A stretch of DNA of 64,000 nt, from positions 129,158,754 to 129,222,753 of the forward strand of contig CP136061.1 of the NCBI GenBank assembly GCA_032622095.1, in the 5' to 3' direction. This DNA is from Siphonodentalium dalli. Lineage: Eukaryota > Mollusca > Scaphopoda > Gadilida > Siphonodentaliidae. Of the stretch, positions 45,402-56,370 are shown piece after piece. The notes under the pieces were generated by a model. That model worked only from the letters and a program-made list of their open reading frames with translations, had not been told where the DNA came from and made no database searches. A program made the translations under genes and the position numbers. Position 1 is the stretch's first letter. Every line of letters starts with the position of its first letter.

Positions 45402-46867
45402 TAGTGCTGAAACGGTTTACCTATTTTTATAGCCGGTTAACCAACCGCGATGTGTAACCGGATATCCACTATTTTCAACCTATGACTTTACACTTATTAT
45501 TTACACTGTAACATATACCAAGACATCATAATTTGGTCTATTAACTGTATGGCGAACTCACATAATGTTTACACAGATGAAGCTTGTATTAAACGAATGT
45601 AAATCACCAAACACAAGGTAAAAAGCCATGTGTTGACAACTTGACAGATGACACAGTGAACTAAAACTTGCAGTATTTATAAATAGATGTGTCATGCTTG
45701 ACCTACATGTACCGGTATTTGTATTGTAGTTGCGACTTGTTATCATTCACGTTTTGGAAGAATATTGCGGGATTTATATAAATTTTCGTACATGAAAATT
45801 GCGGCAGCTTTTTATTGTCATTATAGCGATTGCGGGACTGGGCGAATATTATGTCATGTGACACTGGTTCTTCGGCACTTTGAGATGCATGCCAATAAGG
45901 ATGACTGACGACAGTTAAACACAATAATGAAGTTTCATAAACTTTATGTAGTTAATAGGGTTCTACAGAGATGGCATTCTGCAAATTTCTTTTTGTTTTC
46001 TGAAATGCGCCCAGGCATCCGATTTGCGCTTTTCTTGAGTATCCAAAATATCCATGATATACCGTCTACTAGTAGTGAGTTGGACAGTAGATGTCAAATG
46101 ACAAGGCCGTACTGAATTGAAAACAATTGCATTGATCTTTGTCGACGACTCAGTGCACATGTTTTACTGGACATTGGAACATCAAAGATGACATTATGCA
46201 TCTTTGATGTTCGGCCACCAAAGCCAGACTATGTAACATGCAATTCATTCGCACCAGATTTTGACTTTTAATACTCATAATTTTGATTGTATACCCCTGT
46301 ATGATAAAGTCTGTGGGAAAATTGATTAAATACACGTGTTTAAAAGCTACTGTTATCAGTCTTGCACTGATTAAGGACCTTAATGCGTTAGTTTTTGTTG
46401 TTGGCATCGCGTGTGTGTATTAATGAACGTTCAGACGACCACGATACAATCGTATGTGTAGGAATCGCACCCGATGAGGTCGTGGATAGTTTGTTCACAT
46501 GATTGTGATGTTGTCGTACATGATAATATCGTAGGTTGTTCGTCAAGCATGTGATTGACTACCCTGCGATCTTTCTAGCCACGATTTTTACGTACACACG
46601 ACTGCGATTACAAAGCAAGTGGAGGTATCCAAGGATACGCCACAATTTCGAATCTAAAATCAAACAGTGCTTGATATTTATTTTTTTACTTGCGATTTTG
46701 ACGTGAGCATGCGCAGTCTAGCTACCGGTTACTTCCTACGACGGAAATCCTTCCATTATAATTGAATGTCGTCTGAACGTTGACCAGTCTGAACGTTCAC
46801 TTACATAGTGGTTAACCGGTTGATTGCACTTCAACCGGTTGTTAACCGGATATCCGTTTCAGCACTA
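45402..46867. mobile_element. hAT-like element with ACCGGTTAACC subterminal repeats
   Basis: The 1466-bp element begins TAGTGCTGAAACGG and ends CCGTTTCAGCACTA (perfect 14-bp inverted repeat). Flanks ATTATATC (45394-45401) and ATTATTTC (46868-46875) match at 7 of 8. GGTTAACC, AACCGGTT and CCGGATATCC recur close to both ends. No transposase is encoded. It lies about 110 bp past the polyadenylation signal of the 315-residue gene and contains the insertion 46424-46800. Confidence 0.85.
46424..46800. mobile_element. Harbinger-like small element nested in the hAT-like element
   Basis: Ends ATGAACGTTCAGAC and GTCTGAACGTTCAC are near-perfect inverted repeats, flanked by TTA on both sides (46421-46423, 46801-46803). 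The right end carries a second copy of the end motif (GTCTGAACGTTG). The interior is rich in ACGAT/ATCGT phrases. Confidence 0.7.
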
Positions 46868-46875
46868 ATTATTTC

Positions 46876-47948
46876 TACCATTTGAATTGGAGAGCAAGCT
46901 TTTTGCTCTGGTTCTTCCGAGGGTACAGGAACTGGAAGGTGGGTCATTTCCTGAGGCTGTTTTATGGAATTCAGCTGCATAAAATGACAAAATAATGACT
47001 GTTGTTAACTATCTTTAAAGCAACGGCTTATTCCAGTTGCTACCTTCCTGTTGCATATTTTTTGTATTTTAAGTGGGGGAAAAATGAGTCTGAGGAAGAT
47101 TTGGGAAAAAAAAGATAAAATAGTGTGGAGGATGTTTTGGGAGGGTGGGTGATTTACCCTAAACACAGGTATTATTTTATTTAACCTTAAGACGTCATTC
47201 AAATAATCTGGTATTTTACATGAACTTGAAAGTGAATATAAAGAGATAATTTCAGTCGAAAAACATGCAGAAATCAAAGAATATGTTCTAAAATAGTAGC
47301 ATTTATTTAGTGTGAGTACAGAAAAATTACTTTCTGGTAACAAAACCTTCTGTTGACTACTCAAAATTGTTATTTTATACCCATCACTTTTAGTGAAAAG
47401 AGACCACATCCTACATATCCTTTGGGGGGGGATAGTACCCTATCCCCCTAAATGCCATATACACTATGATTTAAGACTGCAAAAGCCTAGTTTTTCACCA
47501 TACAAAATGCATTGCTTGTGGCATTAACCAGGAATTTGGTGGTGACCAGTTGCAACAATTTCTGTGGATCCATGCAGGGAAAGAGAATTGCAACAGTACT
47601 CTTATCATCTGGAGTGCGTGGGTATAACTAATTGGAATTCAAAATTTCACCTTTTTTTTCTCACGAATCTTGAAAAAAAGATTAATCTGAGAACCACGCT
47701 AAAGTTATGGTAATTAATATGATAATCAGGGTACTTGTATCTATCTAACAATGTGAGAATAAGTTCTCTTCATTTGACATGGAGTTTTCTGGAAATTATT
47801 TACAGGTCTCTTGTAATTGAGAACAGAAACATTACTAAATAAATTGGGCAAATGTCACTAAAAGCATTTCTCCTCTTGCCACATTTTCACTTAAAATTAC
47901 TATTTGATTGCATTGCAGGGTGGATAATCTTGTCATATTGTTGACTTT
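46876..47948. other. No gene seen
   Basis: A 134-codon minus-strand frame at 47005-47409 has no recognisable features and is treated as chance. At 47160-47186 there is an inverted copy of the polyadenylation region of the upstream gene (see findings). Confidence 0.5.
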
Positions 47949-48197
47949 AAACCCTTTCATGGCAGGAGCTGTGCTTGTGCAGCATTAAAGATCCTGTGCT
48001 AGTGCATTCTCTTATATATGTGAGTCTCCCATAGGGAGCCTCACATTATATAAGAGAATGCACTGGTCAAGGTAAAGATTGTTAGGCCAATGTATTCTCT
48101 TATATATGCGAGGCTCTCTGATATATGTGAGGCTCACATATATAAGAAAATGCATTGGCACAGGGTTTTGAGGAAGCTCCAGTCATGGAAGAGGTTA
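47949..48197 (+). mobile_element. Two-hairpin palindromic element, copy B
   Basis: Same orientation as copy A. CCCTTTCATGGCAGGAGC and GCTCCAGTCATGGAAG form the outer ends, with two internal hairpins built on ATTCTCTTATATATG. The second hairpin is partly degraded. Confidence 0.8.
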
Positions 48198-49624
48198 TTA
48201 ATTTACGATATGGATATGGCCAAGCCTTCCTCATCCATCATCAGAAAAGCATTGCATTGATAATCTGATTATGAAAAAGCTTGTAATGAAATAAAATCTG
48301 CACTTTCTTTCTAAATGCAATTCTTAAACTGAAATTAAATGTTATAAAGCCACTTATAGTGTTCGACCTCCTACATGTTGTATATACATGTACATGATGA
48401 TTTATAAAATATTTACATACCGGATAGTGCATGTGTTTAACACTAAATTTTACGCTAAATTATGTTGTGCGGCGCAAATCGGAATCTTGAATCGAATCAG
48501 GTCAAGGATTTCACATCGAATCAATTCTCTAATAGAATTGTCAATTATTAAAATCCCAACAATATTTTGAGCAATTGGTTATTGCAGCGTACCGAGAGAA
48601 GTTTTCCGACAATGAAGGCTGTGCATGTTTTTTCCAGCATATTTTTTATTATCCTGTTTCATACATGCCAACCTGTTCTGAAATGTAATTTTTGGTGCAA
48701 TTTGTACAATTTCATTACTTAGAACCTTATAGTTCTGTCTCTGAACTTCTGAAGAAATGTCAGAGACAAAAATATCAGGTTCTAAGTAATGTAATCATAC
48801 TTTTTCGTACAGCTTGTGGAAACGAATAGATTCGATACTCGATAGATCTGCGTCATTGATTGTGACCACCAGATGGTATTATTGGTATTCACACTACACA
48901 CATGTAAATAAAAATATAATACAATACAGTGAATATTGAAAGAATTTATTTTCAAAACTTTGATGGAATGATCAGCACAAAGTATTTGAAGCAAAAAATT
49001 AGATTTATAATATGGATCACTGAAAGTGATGAAATAATATAAGATATTTGCAACTTTGCAGCCTTGACACTTCACTGGCGCGAAGGCGATCGTAACAGAA
49101 AATTCATTATATTTCAATCAAACAGAAAAGTTTGGAAATGTAAATGACTGAACGTTCATAACTCTGAACAAACCAACTGAAATAGTCTGTCTCTCAGTGC
49201 AAGTCTGTAACTGTTCCATGCAATGTTTTCACACTGAAGACGGTATAATGTCTGAATTAATGCGCCCACATTAAGAGTCTCGACTTTATGCCATGCACTG
49301 GTGACAGAACAAAAAGTATTTTTCTCAAGCGTGATTACTCTTTTGCATTAACTCATGAAGTTTGCCACGTTTTCGGGTATTGACTGAGTCTTGCGCTGCA
49401 ATACACGCATATTGGCTTAATTCAACTAAATTTTCATGAAATGAAATGTGGAAATAAATGGTGTATTAAACCATATATTCAGAATATGAACGAATCTCCG
49501 ACGGATTTTGAATAGAATCAGTTGGACAATTTTGAATCAAATCGAACCCCGATCGTCTTGAGTCTAATCGTGGCCTTCTTGACGCTCGATATAATTTTTA
49601 CAAATTTTTATTTAATATACACAC
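48198..49624. other. No gene seen
   Basis: AT-rich. GAATCGAATCAGG-type phrases near 48490-48515 and 49500-49560 (AATCAAATCGAACCCC) could be ends of a degraded hAT-like element about 1.1 kb long; not resolved. Confidence 0.4.
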
Positions 49625-49652
49625 CATTAGACTCTGAGAAAATAAAACAATT

Positions 49653-50107
49653 GCAAGCCTGACTTTAGTGTGCCTGTCATTTGCAGAATGACGTCCCCAG
49701 AGGGTGAATTTAGTGACGCTATCCCACAGTGGGTTAGCATCACTATATTCACCCTCGGGGGGGGGGGACCTCATTCTGCTTAGGCCTCATCTTCTCTGGG
49801 AAGTTTCTTTATTATAAAATTTCTATAGAAACTTCTGCATATAGATTCTATTTTTTTAGTTTAGTTTCTCTATATCCCCAAATTGGCAGATGACACATGG
49901 CATAATCGAGTTCCCCAATGGGTGTACATCACAACATTCACCATTTGGGAACTTCAATCTGAGTCTCTGTCTGCCACAGCAGTTGAGGCCTATAAAGCAG
50001 AATGAGGTCCCCAGAGGGGTGAATTTAGTGACGCGGGCTAGCTGGACTAAATTCAACCTTGGGAGACCTCATTCTGCAAATGACAGGCACAGTAAACTCA
50101 GGCTTGC
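49653..50107. mobile_element. Foldback element with three nested hairpins
   Basis: Outer inverted ends GCAAGCCTGACTTTAGTGTG and CACAGTAAACTCAGGCTTGC enclose three hairpin modules: GAATGACGTCC...GGACCTCATTC, GAGTTCCCCAATGGG...TTTGGGAACTTC, and GAATGAGGTCCCC...GACCTCATTC. It is flanked by a longer direct repeat, CATTAGACTCTGAGAAAATA (49625-49647) and CATTAGACTCGGAGGAAATA (50109-50131). Confidence 0.8.
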
Positions 50108-50330
50108 ACATTAGACTCGGAGGAAATAAAATATGTCCTGATTCCAAATTTTGTTTGTTTTCTACTTGGGTGATTTTTCAGGTAGGGTCAACAAATTAAA
50201 AAAAAGTGGCCTGAAGGTTCGAACACTGTATGTGGAAAGTTGAATGATTTTAATTATTTTCCCAATAAACATAATGTTATGCATGAACTTTTCAATGAGT
50301 AAATACCACATTATTTGTTGTGGTTCCATA

Positions 50331-50590
50331 TTAACCCTTTCATGACTGGAGCTTCCTGAAATTTTGATAAAACCCTGTGTCAATGCATTCTCTTATATAT
50401 GTGAGTCTCCATAAGGAGCCTCGCATTTATATAAGAGAATGCTTTGGCCTAAAAATATTTACCTTGACCTTGCAATCCAGCATTCTCTTATATATGCCAG
50501 GCTCCCTATGGGAGACTCATATATAAGAGGATGCACTGGCACAGGATCTTTAATGCTGCACCAGCGCAGCTCCCGTCATGAAAGACTTTA
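50331..50590 (-). mobile_element. Two-hairpin palindromic element, copy C
   Basis: Inverted relative to copies A and B: begins CCCTTTCATGACTGGAGCTT and ends AGCTCCCGTCATGAAAG. Both hairpins are well preserved (CATTCTCTTATATATG with its complement). This is one of the most complete copies. Confidence 0.85.
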
Positions 50591-50702
50591 TTCCTGTAGG
50601 CTATTTTGTTGTCTTGTCATGCACTTTATATATATGACGGGTAATGGTTGCACAGAATAGTTGTTGTGTTGAACCGATTACCAAAAAAAAAACGTTTTTA
50701 AA

Positions 50703-51003
50703 TTAAATTTGGTATGTGTATTTACTAGCAGAATAGACGGGTCAAGTTCGAATTATGGTTCCGTCCGCCAATTTTCACAAGAGTTATGCCCCCTTTTTGA
50801 CTTAGAATTTGACCGTCTGTTAACATTTTTGGTTTCCGACCGATAACTCCAGTTTGGATTATTTGATCGGAACCAAAGTTGGTATGTGTCTTTCTCCCAG
50901 CAAAACACAGTTTTCACCAGAGTTATGTCCCTTTTTATGTTTACCCATACCATAGTATGGTAAACATAGTGTCGTTGCCCGGATTGACCACTCGTCGTTC
51001 GTC

Positions 51004-51034
<31 letters not shown>

Positions 51035-51190
51035 AGACACTTTACGAGTAATGCGATAACTCAAACATTTTCTATACAATCGAAACCAAATTTTGTATAT
51101 GGGTTTCTCAACCCAAAATACAGATCGAGTTCGAATATGGGTTTGATCCGATTTATTTTAAAGGAGTTATGACCCTTTTTTCTAAAATAA
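50703..51190 (+). repeat. GTTATG superfamily units with internal hairpin junction
   Basis: Two units (CCAATTTTCACAAGAGTTAT and TTTTCACCAGAGTTATGTCC) end at the hairpin GTTTACCCATACCATAGTAT...GTAAAC (50939-50965). Next come GTGTCGTTGCCCGGATTGAC, a (GTCT)n run and a further unit. The layout suggests two elements abutting at the hairpin. Confidence 0.75.
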
Positions 51191-51620
51191 AATAAATTAA
51201 AAAAAAATCCGATGCTCTAACCGAAATATTTTTTTGTCCGATTGTGTTCATATTTGATATGTAGGTTTATGATGACACACCCCTCACCTGTATAGTTTTT
51301 GGTATTGATTGGTTGATCAGTTTAGAAAATAATTAACCCTTTACACACATGCTATCCAATGCAATAAGTTGAACATATTTCTTCTGATCTGCCTCATATT
51401 TCTTTCTTCATCTGTATGGTTTTTGGTATTGTTTAATTAACCCTTTTCACTCTTATGTTTACTTAGAATTCACCCAAGCTGCTATGACTCAAAACATTTT
51501 TCATCTGATCAACACAAAATTTGGTATATGAATTTATCACCCCTAAATACAGATCGAGTTCGAATATGGGTTTGATCCGATATATTTTAACAGAGTTATG
51601 ACCCTTTATAATTCAAGTAA
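51191..51620 (+). repeat. GTTATG superfamily, decayed units
   Basis: AGATCGAGTTCGAATATGGG and GAGTTATGACCC recur at 51550-51605; earlier units are diverged. Nothing coding was seen. Confidence 0.6.
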
Positions 51621-52734
51621 TTACTGCTGGGAATTTGAAGAGAACATATATCCCACAGCAATGTGTGTTATTGAAATGAGTTAATTATCACTATGACATT
51701 AGATACTACATGCTATAAAGCATGATAGTGGTACCACTGGCTGGCTGGACTTGTTATCATAATTATGTCAAACTGTGATTGATTACTCACTCTCTGGTGG
51801 AGTTCTGCTTTCTGTGCAATATGAAGTTAACCCCTTTGTTGAAACAGGTTTATTACATTAGCTATATGCACACACAATATATTACACCTATTCTAAAATA
51901 ATAAATTGGAATAGTCCATTGTTACTTTGTAGTGTTGTTTTACAGACATTGTTGTTTACAAACACTGTTGTCTTATCTTAGACAAAAATTTATCCACACA
52001 TTCCTTAGTTCCATAACATGATGTCATTGAAAATGATTAACCCTCTCCACACATCATATGGTTTTGATGCTTTTCATTTAATCATTCTCCTATGTTATGT
52101 CCAGGTTGATGGTGATCCACTTTTGATTTGCATGGATTTGGGATTAAAATTAAACCATTCCATAGACACATATTATGCGATAGACAGATATAATATTATC
52201 CCTTTCACTTTGAGCCAGGTTCAGTAAGGGTTTCGATACATCACCAATTGAATATTCATCATTAGAGGAAATGTCTTATTTTGAAATTCCCTCAATTGCA
52301 TTTGGGCTCCAGGATAATATTAATGGTGCTGGTATTCTTGAGACTGACTTATTGTATGGGGTTCTAAATCCAATGACATGCTTTTCATAGACTATTTTGT
52401 GTTTATCAGTTCATTAGTTTGGGTAAGATTAACCCCATTCTATCCGATTTGATAACTCAAATATTTCCATTGATTATGTTTATAGTTCTTGGCATAGTTG
52501 ACGATAACACACCCCTAACCTGCATAGTGAGGGTCATTTGGTTTATTTGCTTAAAAATATTAACATCCTCCACCAATCCTGTTGACACAATGTGATAACT
52601 AAATATTTTTCACACGATCACTATATAAAGTGTGAATTGTTGAAACTTTTGCACTCATGAAAAGGTTGGTGTAAGGATTTATAAAATTTATAAAAATAGC
52701 TAATCGCTATCGCCAAGGTATGGGTTAAACATCT
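51621..52734. other. No gene seen
   Basis: AT-rich with scattered GTTATG-superfamily traces (for example about 52435-52560). No supported gene. Confidence 0.45.
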
Positions 52735-53240
52735 GCCGATCGTGATCGGCCTCTCGTTTACTTAGAATTTTTGCCAATTTGAGGTTTCCGGATGATAACT
52801 TTAGTAAATGTGTACTGAATGAAATTAAATTTGGTATGTAGGTTTACTAGCACTAAAGACAGGTTTTTATGCGCAAACAACGGTCGTATCAAGCCGACAC
52901 TTAGAGGCGGACATGAGGTCTACCGACCTTTTATTCAACTTAGAATTTGACCAATTTCATAAATTTTGGTTTCCGACCGATAACTCCAGTTTTTATTATT
53001 AGAGCTGAACCAAAGCTGGTATGTGTATTTCCCAGCTAAAACTACACGCCAAGTTTGAATATAGGTTCTGTCTAATTATTTTTACATGAGTTATGGCCAT
53101 TTTTCGACTTAGAATTTGACCACATTTTGGCATTGAAATTAGGGGTATATCAGATTTTCTTTAAATGTAAGCTCAAAGTAATATCTTATTTTGCGATAGT
53201 ACAATTCGAAATGGCTAAAGGGCGTATTTTGCCACGCCCT
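52735..53240 (+). repeat. GTTATG superfamily member bounded by two hairpins
   Basis: Begins with the palindrome GCCGATCGTGATCGGC (52735-52750) followed by CTCTCGTTTACTTAG. It has two to three units (GGATGATAACT, CCGATAACTCCAG, GAGTTATGGCC) and ends in the hairpin AGGGCGTATTTTGCCACGCC(CT) at 53219-53240. There is a hairpin at each edge. Confidence 0.75.
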
Positions 53241-53266
53241 AGCGATACTCTTGTTATAAAAGTTAT

Positions 53267-53518
53267 GACCCTTTCATGACTGGAACTGTGCTGTGCAGCA
53301 TTAAAGATCCTGTGCAAGTGCATTCTCTTACCTGTATATATGTAAGTCTCCCATAGAGAGCCTCGCATATATGAGAATGCACTAGCTTACAAGGGCAAGT
53401 TAACTATGGTTAGGTCCATGTATTCTCTTACATATGCGAGGCTACTTGCAAATATAAGAGAATGCATTGGTACAGGGTTTTCGCAAAATTTCAGGAAGTT
53501 CCAGTCGTGGAAGTGTTA
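53267..53518 (+). mobile_element. Two-hairpin palindromic element, copy D
   Basis: Begins CCCTTTCATGACTGGAAC, ends GTTCCAGTCGTGGAAG. Same orientation as A and B. Hairpin arms are diverged (one has an inserted CTGTATATATG). Confidence 0.75.
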
Positions 53519-53561
53519 ATTAAAGATTGTGTTTCTCTTCCCTGAAATTTTTGTATAGATA

Positions 53562-53638
53562 CAGTAATGCCCTAAATAATCGACTCCTTAATGACAGCAG
53601 AATTATGGGTAACTTTTCAGGATTTAGTCGGAAATATG
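53562..53638 (+). mobile_element. Palindromic MITE, left half only
   Basis: CAGTAATGCCCTAAATAATC through GATTTAGTCGGAAATATG matches the left arm of 6975-7187. The right arm is absent. Confidence 0.75.
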
Positions 53639-54170
53639 ATGTAATGCATTAAACATTTTGAGTGGAAATTATGTGAACCAGTTTTCAAACTTTCGTTTGT
53701 CTTATTGATGAATTGTTCACGATTGCTAATTCCATTCACTGATTCTGATGATCGGTTCAACACAAAACAATGGTAGAATATGTTTTAGTCATTTTAAACC
53801 TTCTGTGAACAAATTGAACCAATGTGATACTATATAGAATATATGCTGCCTTGCATTCCATGAAAAGCTTCCTATTATGCTTCAAAGTTTAATAAATATA
53901 TGGAATGATAATCTGCTGTAATGCATTAATCATTTTTAGGGAAATGACTTGAACCAGTTTTCAAACTTTCATTTGCCTTTTTGCTGGATTACTGATTCCA
54001 ATGACAGATTATGATGATCGGTTCAACACTAAATAATAGTAGAATATGTTTTAGTCATTTTAAACCTTCTGAGAACAAATTGAACCAATGTGATACTTTA
54101 TAAAATATATGTTGCCTTGCATTCCATGAAAACTTCCTATAATGCTTCAAAGTTTAATAAAATAGGTAAT
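53639..54170. repeat. Two tandem ~270-bp units
   Basis: 53639-53911 and 53912-54168 share TGTAATGCATTAA, GAACCAGTTTTCAAACTTTC, TATGATGATCGGTTCAACAC-type and ATTGAACCAATGTGATACT phrases at roughly 88 percent identity by eye. Confidence 0.85.
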
Positions 54171-55354
54171 AAAATATAACTGAATTTCTGGTAACTGGCT
54201 CAATACTTCCTTAAAAAAGCGGCTACCATAAATATGCCATTGTTTGGAACTTGTATGACTACATGTACAACGAGGCCCATTCCACTAAAGATAAAACAGC
54301 CATAGATGCGTTTTTATAACAGAAAATAATTAGAATGGACTCCCGAGCACATTAATAGGATGTTTTGGTGGCCAGGTATATGGACTTCATGTCAGGAGGT
54401 GGAAAGTTTAGATAGACCTGCACAGAAAAATACCTAATTGTTAAGCTAGTACACCACATGAAGGAATCTATGCTATCTTAAGACCACATCAAGCATATTA
54501 TATAACAATAAAAATGTCAAAAAGGTGACTTTAATCAGATAAAATAATGATAAAATTAAATATAACTAAACTGAGATGGAGAATGCAACATGATAACAAG
54601 AAACCCACAAACATATGTTTTAACAATTCATAGAAATACTGCAGAATGTTTGTCTTTCAATTTAATTATAAACAAACAAATCATCAAAAGTTAACTCCTC
54701 ACACCAATTTTTCAGGAGTAATAAATTATTTTGTTGGGAGATTCACCAAAAATAGAAACACCGCCTGACCACCAATTTCATTTTCGTGCCAGTTACCAGA
54801 AATATAGTTATATTGTCTTCAGCTTAATATGCATGTATATTTATTGATACTAGTCGTCTTCTCAAATTTTAATGAGGGATATCTAGAAAATGTGTATTAT
54901 TTTAGTTTTAATATGTAGGCAATTACTATTACTATTACCAGTGTTTCCGATAGTCTGATCGCAAGGCCATGCAGTGACCAGCCACATCCCTCTTTCCAAT
55001 CAAAACATGAGTTTTAAAACAGAAAATCATCGAACAATTTATGAGACATCAAAGACCAGATATTAAACAATGCACAAATCAGTGGTATGTGTTCCAGTGC
55101 TAATGCTTTGTGCGCATGTGTGTCAACTAATTCGTTTGTATTCAACCTTTCTCCAGGAAGATTTGGGAACATTCTTACGTTGTAACACAAATTGCCATTT
55201 TTACAGTCCTGTGAATTATTGTTAGTTTTGGTATGATTCTCAGAAAATAGTGTCTTGTTACCAAAACAGCCATTTTCAGTATATCAATAATTTTCAGGGC
55301 ATGGAACCTTAGTCATAATTTTCTTGATAATGGCAGCAATATGTTTTGCTTTTA
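54171..55354. other. No gene seen
   Basis: AT-rich sequence with no supported coding region or repeat. Confidence 0.5.
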
Positions 55355-55589
55355 AAACTTTCATGATTGGAGCTTCCTGAAATTTTGTGAAAACCTTTTG
55401 CCAAAGCATTCTCTTATATATGCGAGTTTCCCATAGTGAGCCTCACATATATAAGAGCATACATTGGCCTAACAATATTTACCTTGATGTTGTAAGCCAA
55501 TGCATTCTCTTATATATGCGAGGCTCCCCATGGGAGAATCGCATATATAAGAGAATGCACTGACACAGGATCTTTAAAGCTGCACCAGT
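55355..55589 (-). mobile_element. Two-hairpin palindromic element, copy E (one end lost)
   Basis: Begins CTTTCATGATTGGAGCTTCC with both hairpins intact, but stops after GATCTTTAAAGCTGCACCAG without the expected closing end. Orientation as copy C. Confidence 0.8.
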
Positions 55590-55698
55590 TTAGTATTCAT
55601 CATTTTTTTTCACCTATATGAATATCTAAACCAAAAATATTAGGGAATGGGCTATATATCAATTTTTGCTAGCTCACTATGAATCTCGTCCCCATATA

Positions 55699-55802
55699 CA
55701 GTAATGCCCTAAATAATCGACTCCTTAACCACAGCAGAATTATGGGTAACTTTTCAGAATTTAGTCGGAAATATGGCTTGTTGATTATTTAGGGCATTAC
55801 TG
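55699..55802. mobile_element. Palindromic MITE, internally deleted, TA flanks
   Basis: CAGTAATGCCCTAAATAATC ... GATTATTTAGGGCATTACTG with TA on both sides. Most of the right arm is deleted, leaving a ~21-bp inverted end. Confidence 0.85.
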
Positions 55803-55939
55803 TAAATGAACTGTTGAGAAGTGCTCAAATGACTTTGGTCATTATTTTTCGAGGTTGTGAAATTTCAACGCAAAACTTTCCTTGAAACAAATCTGTTCGA
55901 GATCCGTTTTTGCAGTATCCGCGATGAGTTGTTAGTATA

Positions 55940-56142
55940 CAGTAATGCTCTAAGTAATCAACTTCTTAACCACAGCAGAATTATGGGTAACTTAGTCGGA
56001 AATATGGCTTGTTGCCATTCATTGGAAAGCTCTCAGTGAGAGCTTTCCGATGAATGGCAACAAGCCATGTTTCCGATTAAATCCTGAAAAGTTACCCATA
56101 ATTCTGCTGTTGTTAAGAAGTCGATTACTTAGAGCATTACTG
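55940..56142. mobile_element. Palindromic MITE, near full length, TA flanks
   Basis: 203 bp. Arms meet at AAAGCTCTCAGTGAGAGCTT and the ends are CAGTAATGCTCTAAG and CTTAGAGCATTACTG. The left arm has lost about 10 bp (TTTTCAGGATT) relative to the right arm. Confidence 0.85.
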
Positions 56143-56250
56143 TATCTCATTTGGCTAATGGCTTGCTGATATCTTTGGAAAATATAGAGAGAAAATAATT
56201 TTTAAATTGCCAGGCTATTTTTGAACAAATTATGATGCAGATTCCCAGCC

Positions 56251-56370
56251 TTGATATGCAAATGTAGCGTTATCGTTAACTTGATATGCGAATGTAGCGT
56301 TATCGTTAACTTGATATGCGAATGTAGCGCTATCGTTAAATTGATATGCGAATGTAGCGCTATCGATAAC
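56251..56370. repeat. 30-bp minisatellite, exactly four copies
   Basis: TTGATATGCGAATGTAGCG followed by YTATCGTTAAC repeats four times in register with 1-3 differences per copy. Read on the minus strand the unit is open and encodes a 10-residue repeat (VNDNATFAYQ), but the whole frame is only 64 codons (56424-56230) and there is no sign of a gene around it. Confidence 0.95.

Noticed and set aside
47005-47409. 134-codon minus-strand frame
   Set aside because: No recognisable motif, overlaps the inverted copy of a poly(A)-site repeat, and no splice or promoter context.
56251-56370. CRISPR-like array
   Set aside because: Units are directly tandem with no spacers, and the genome is eukaryotic.
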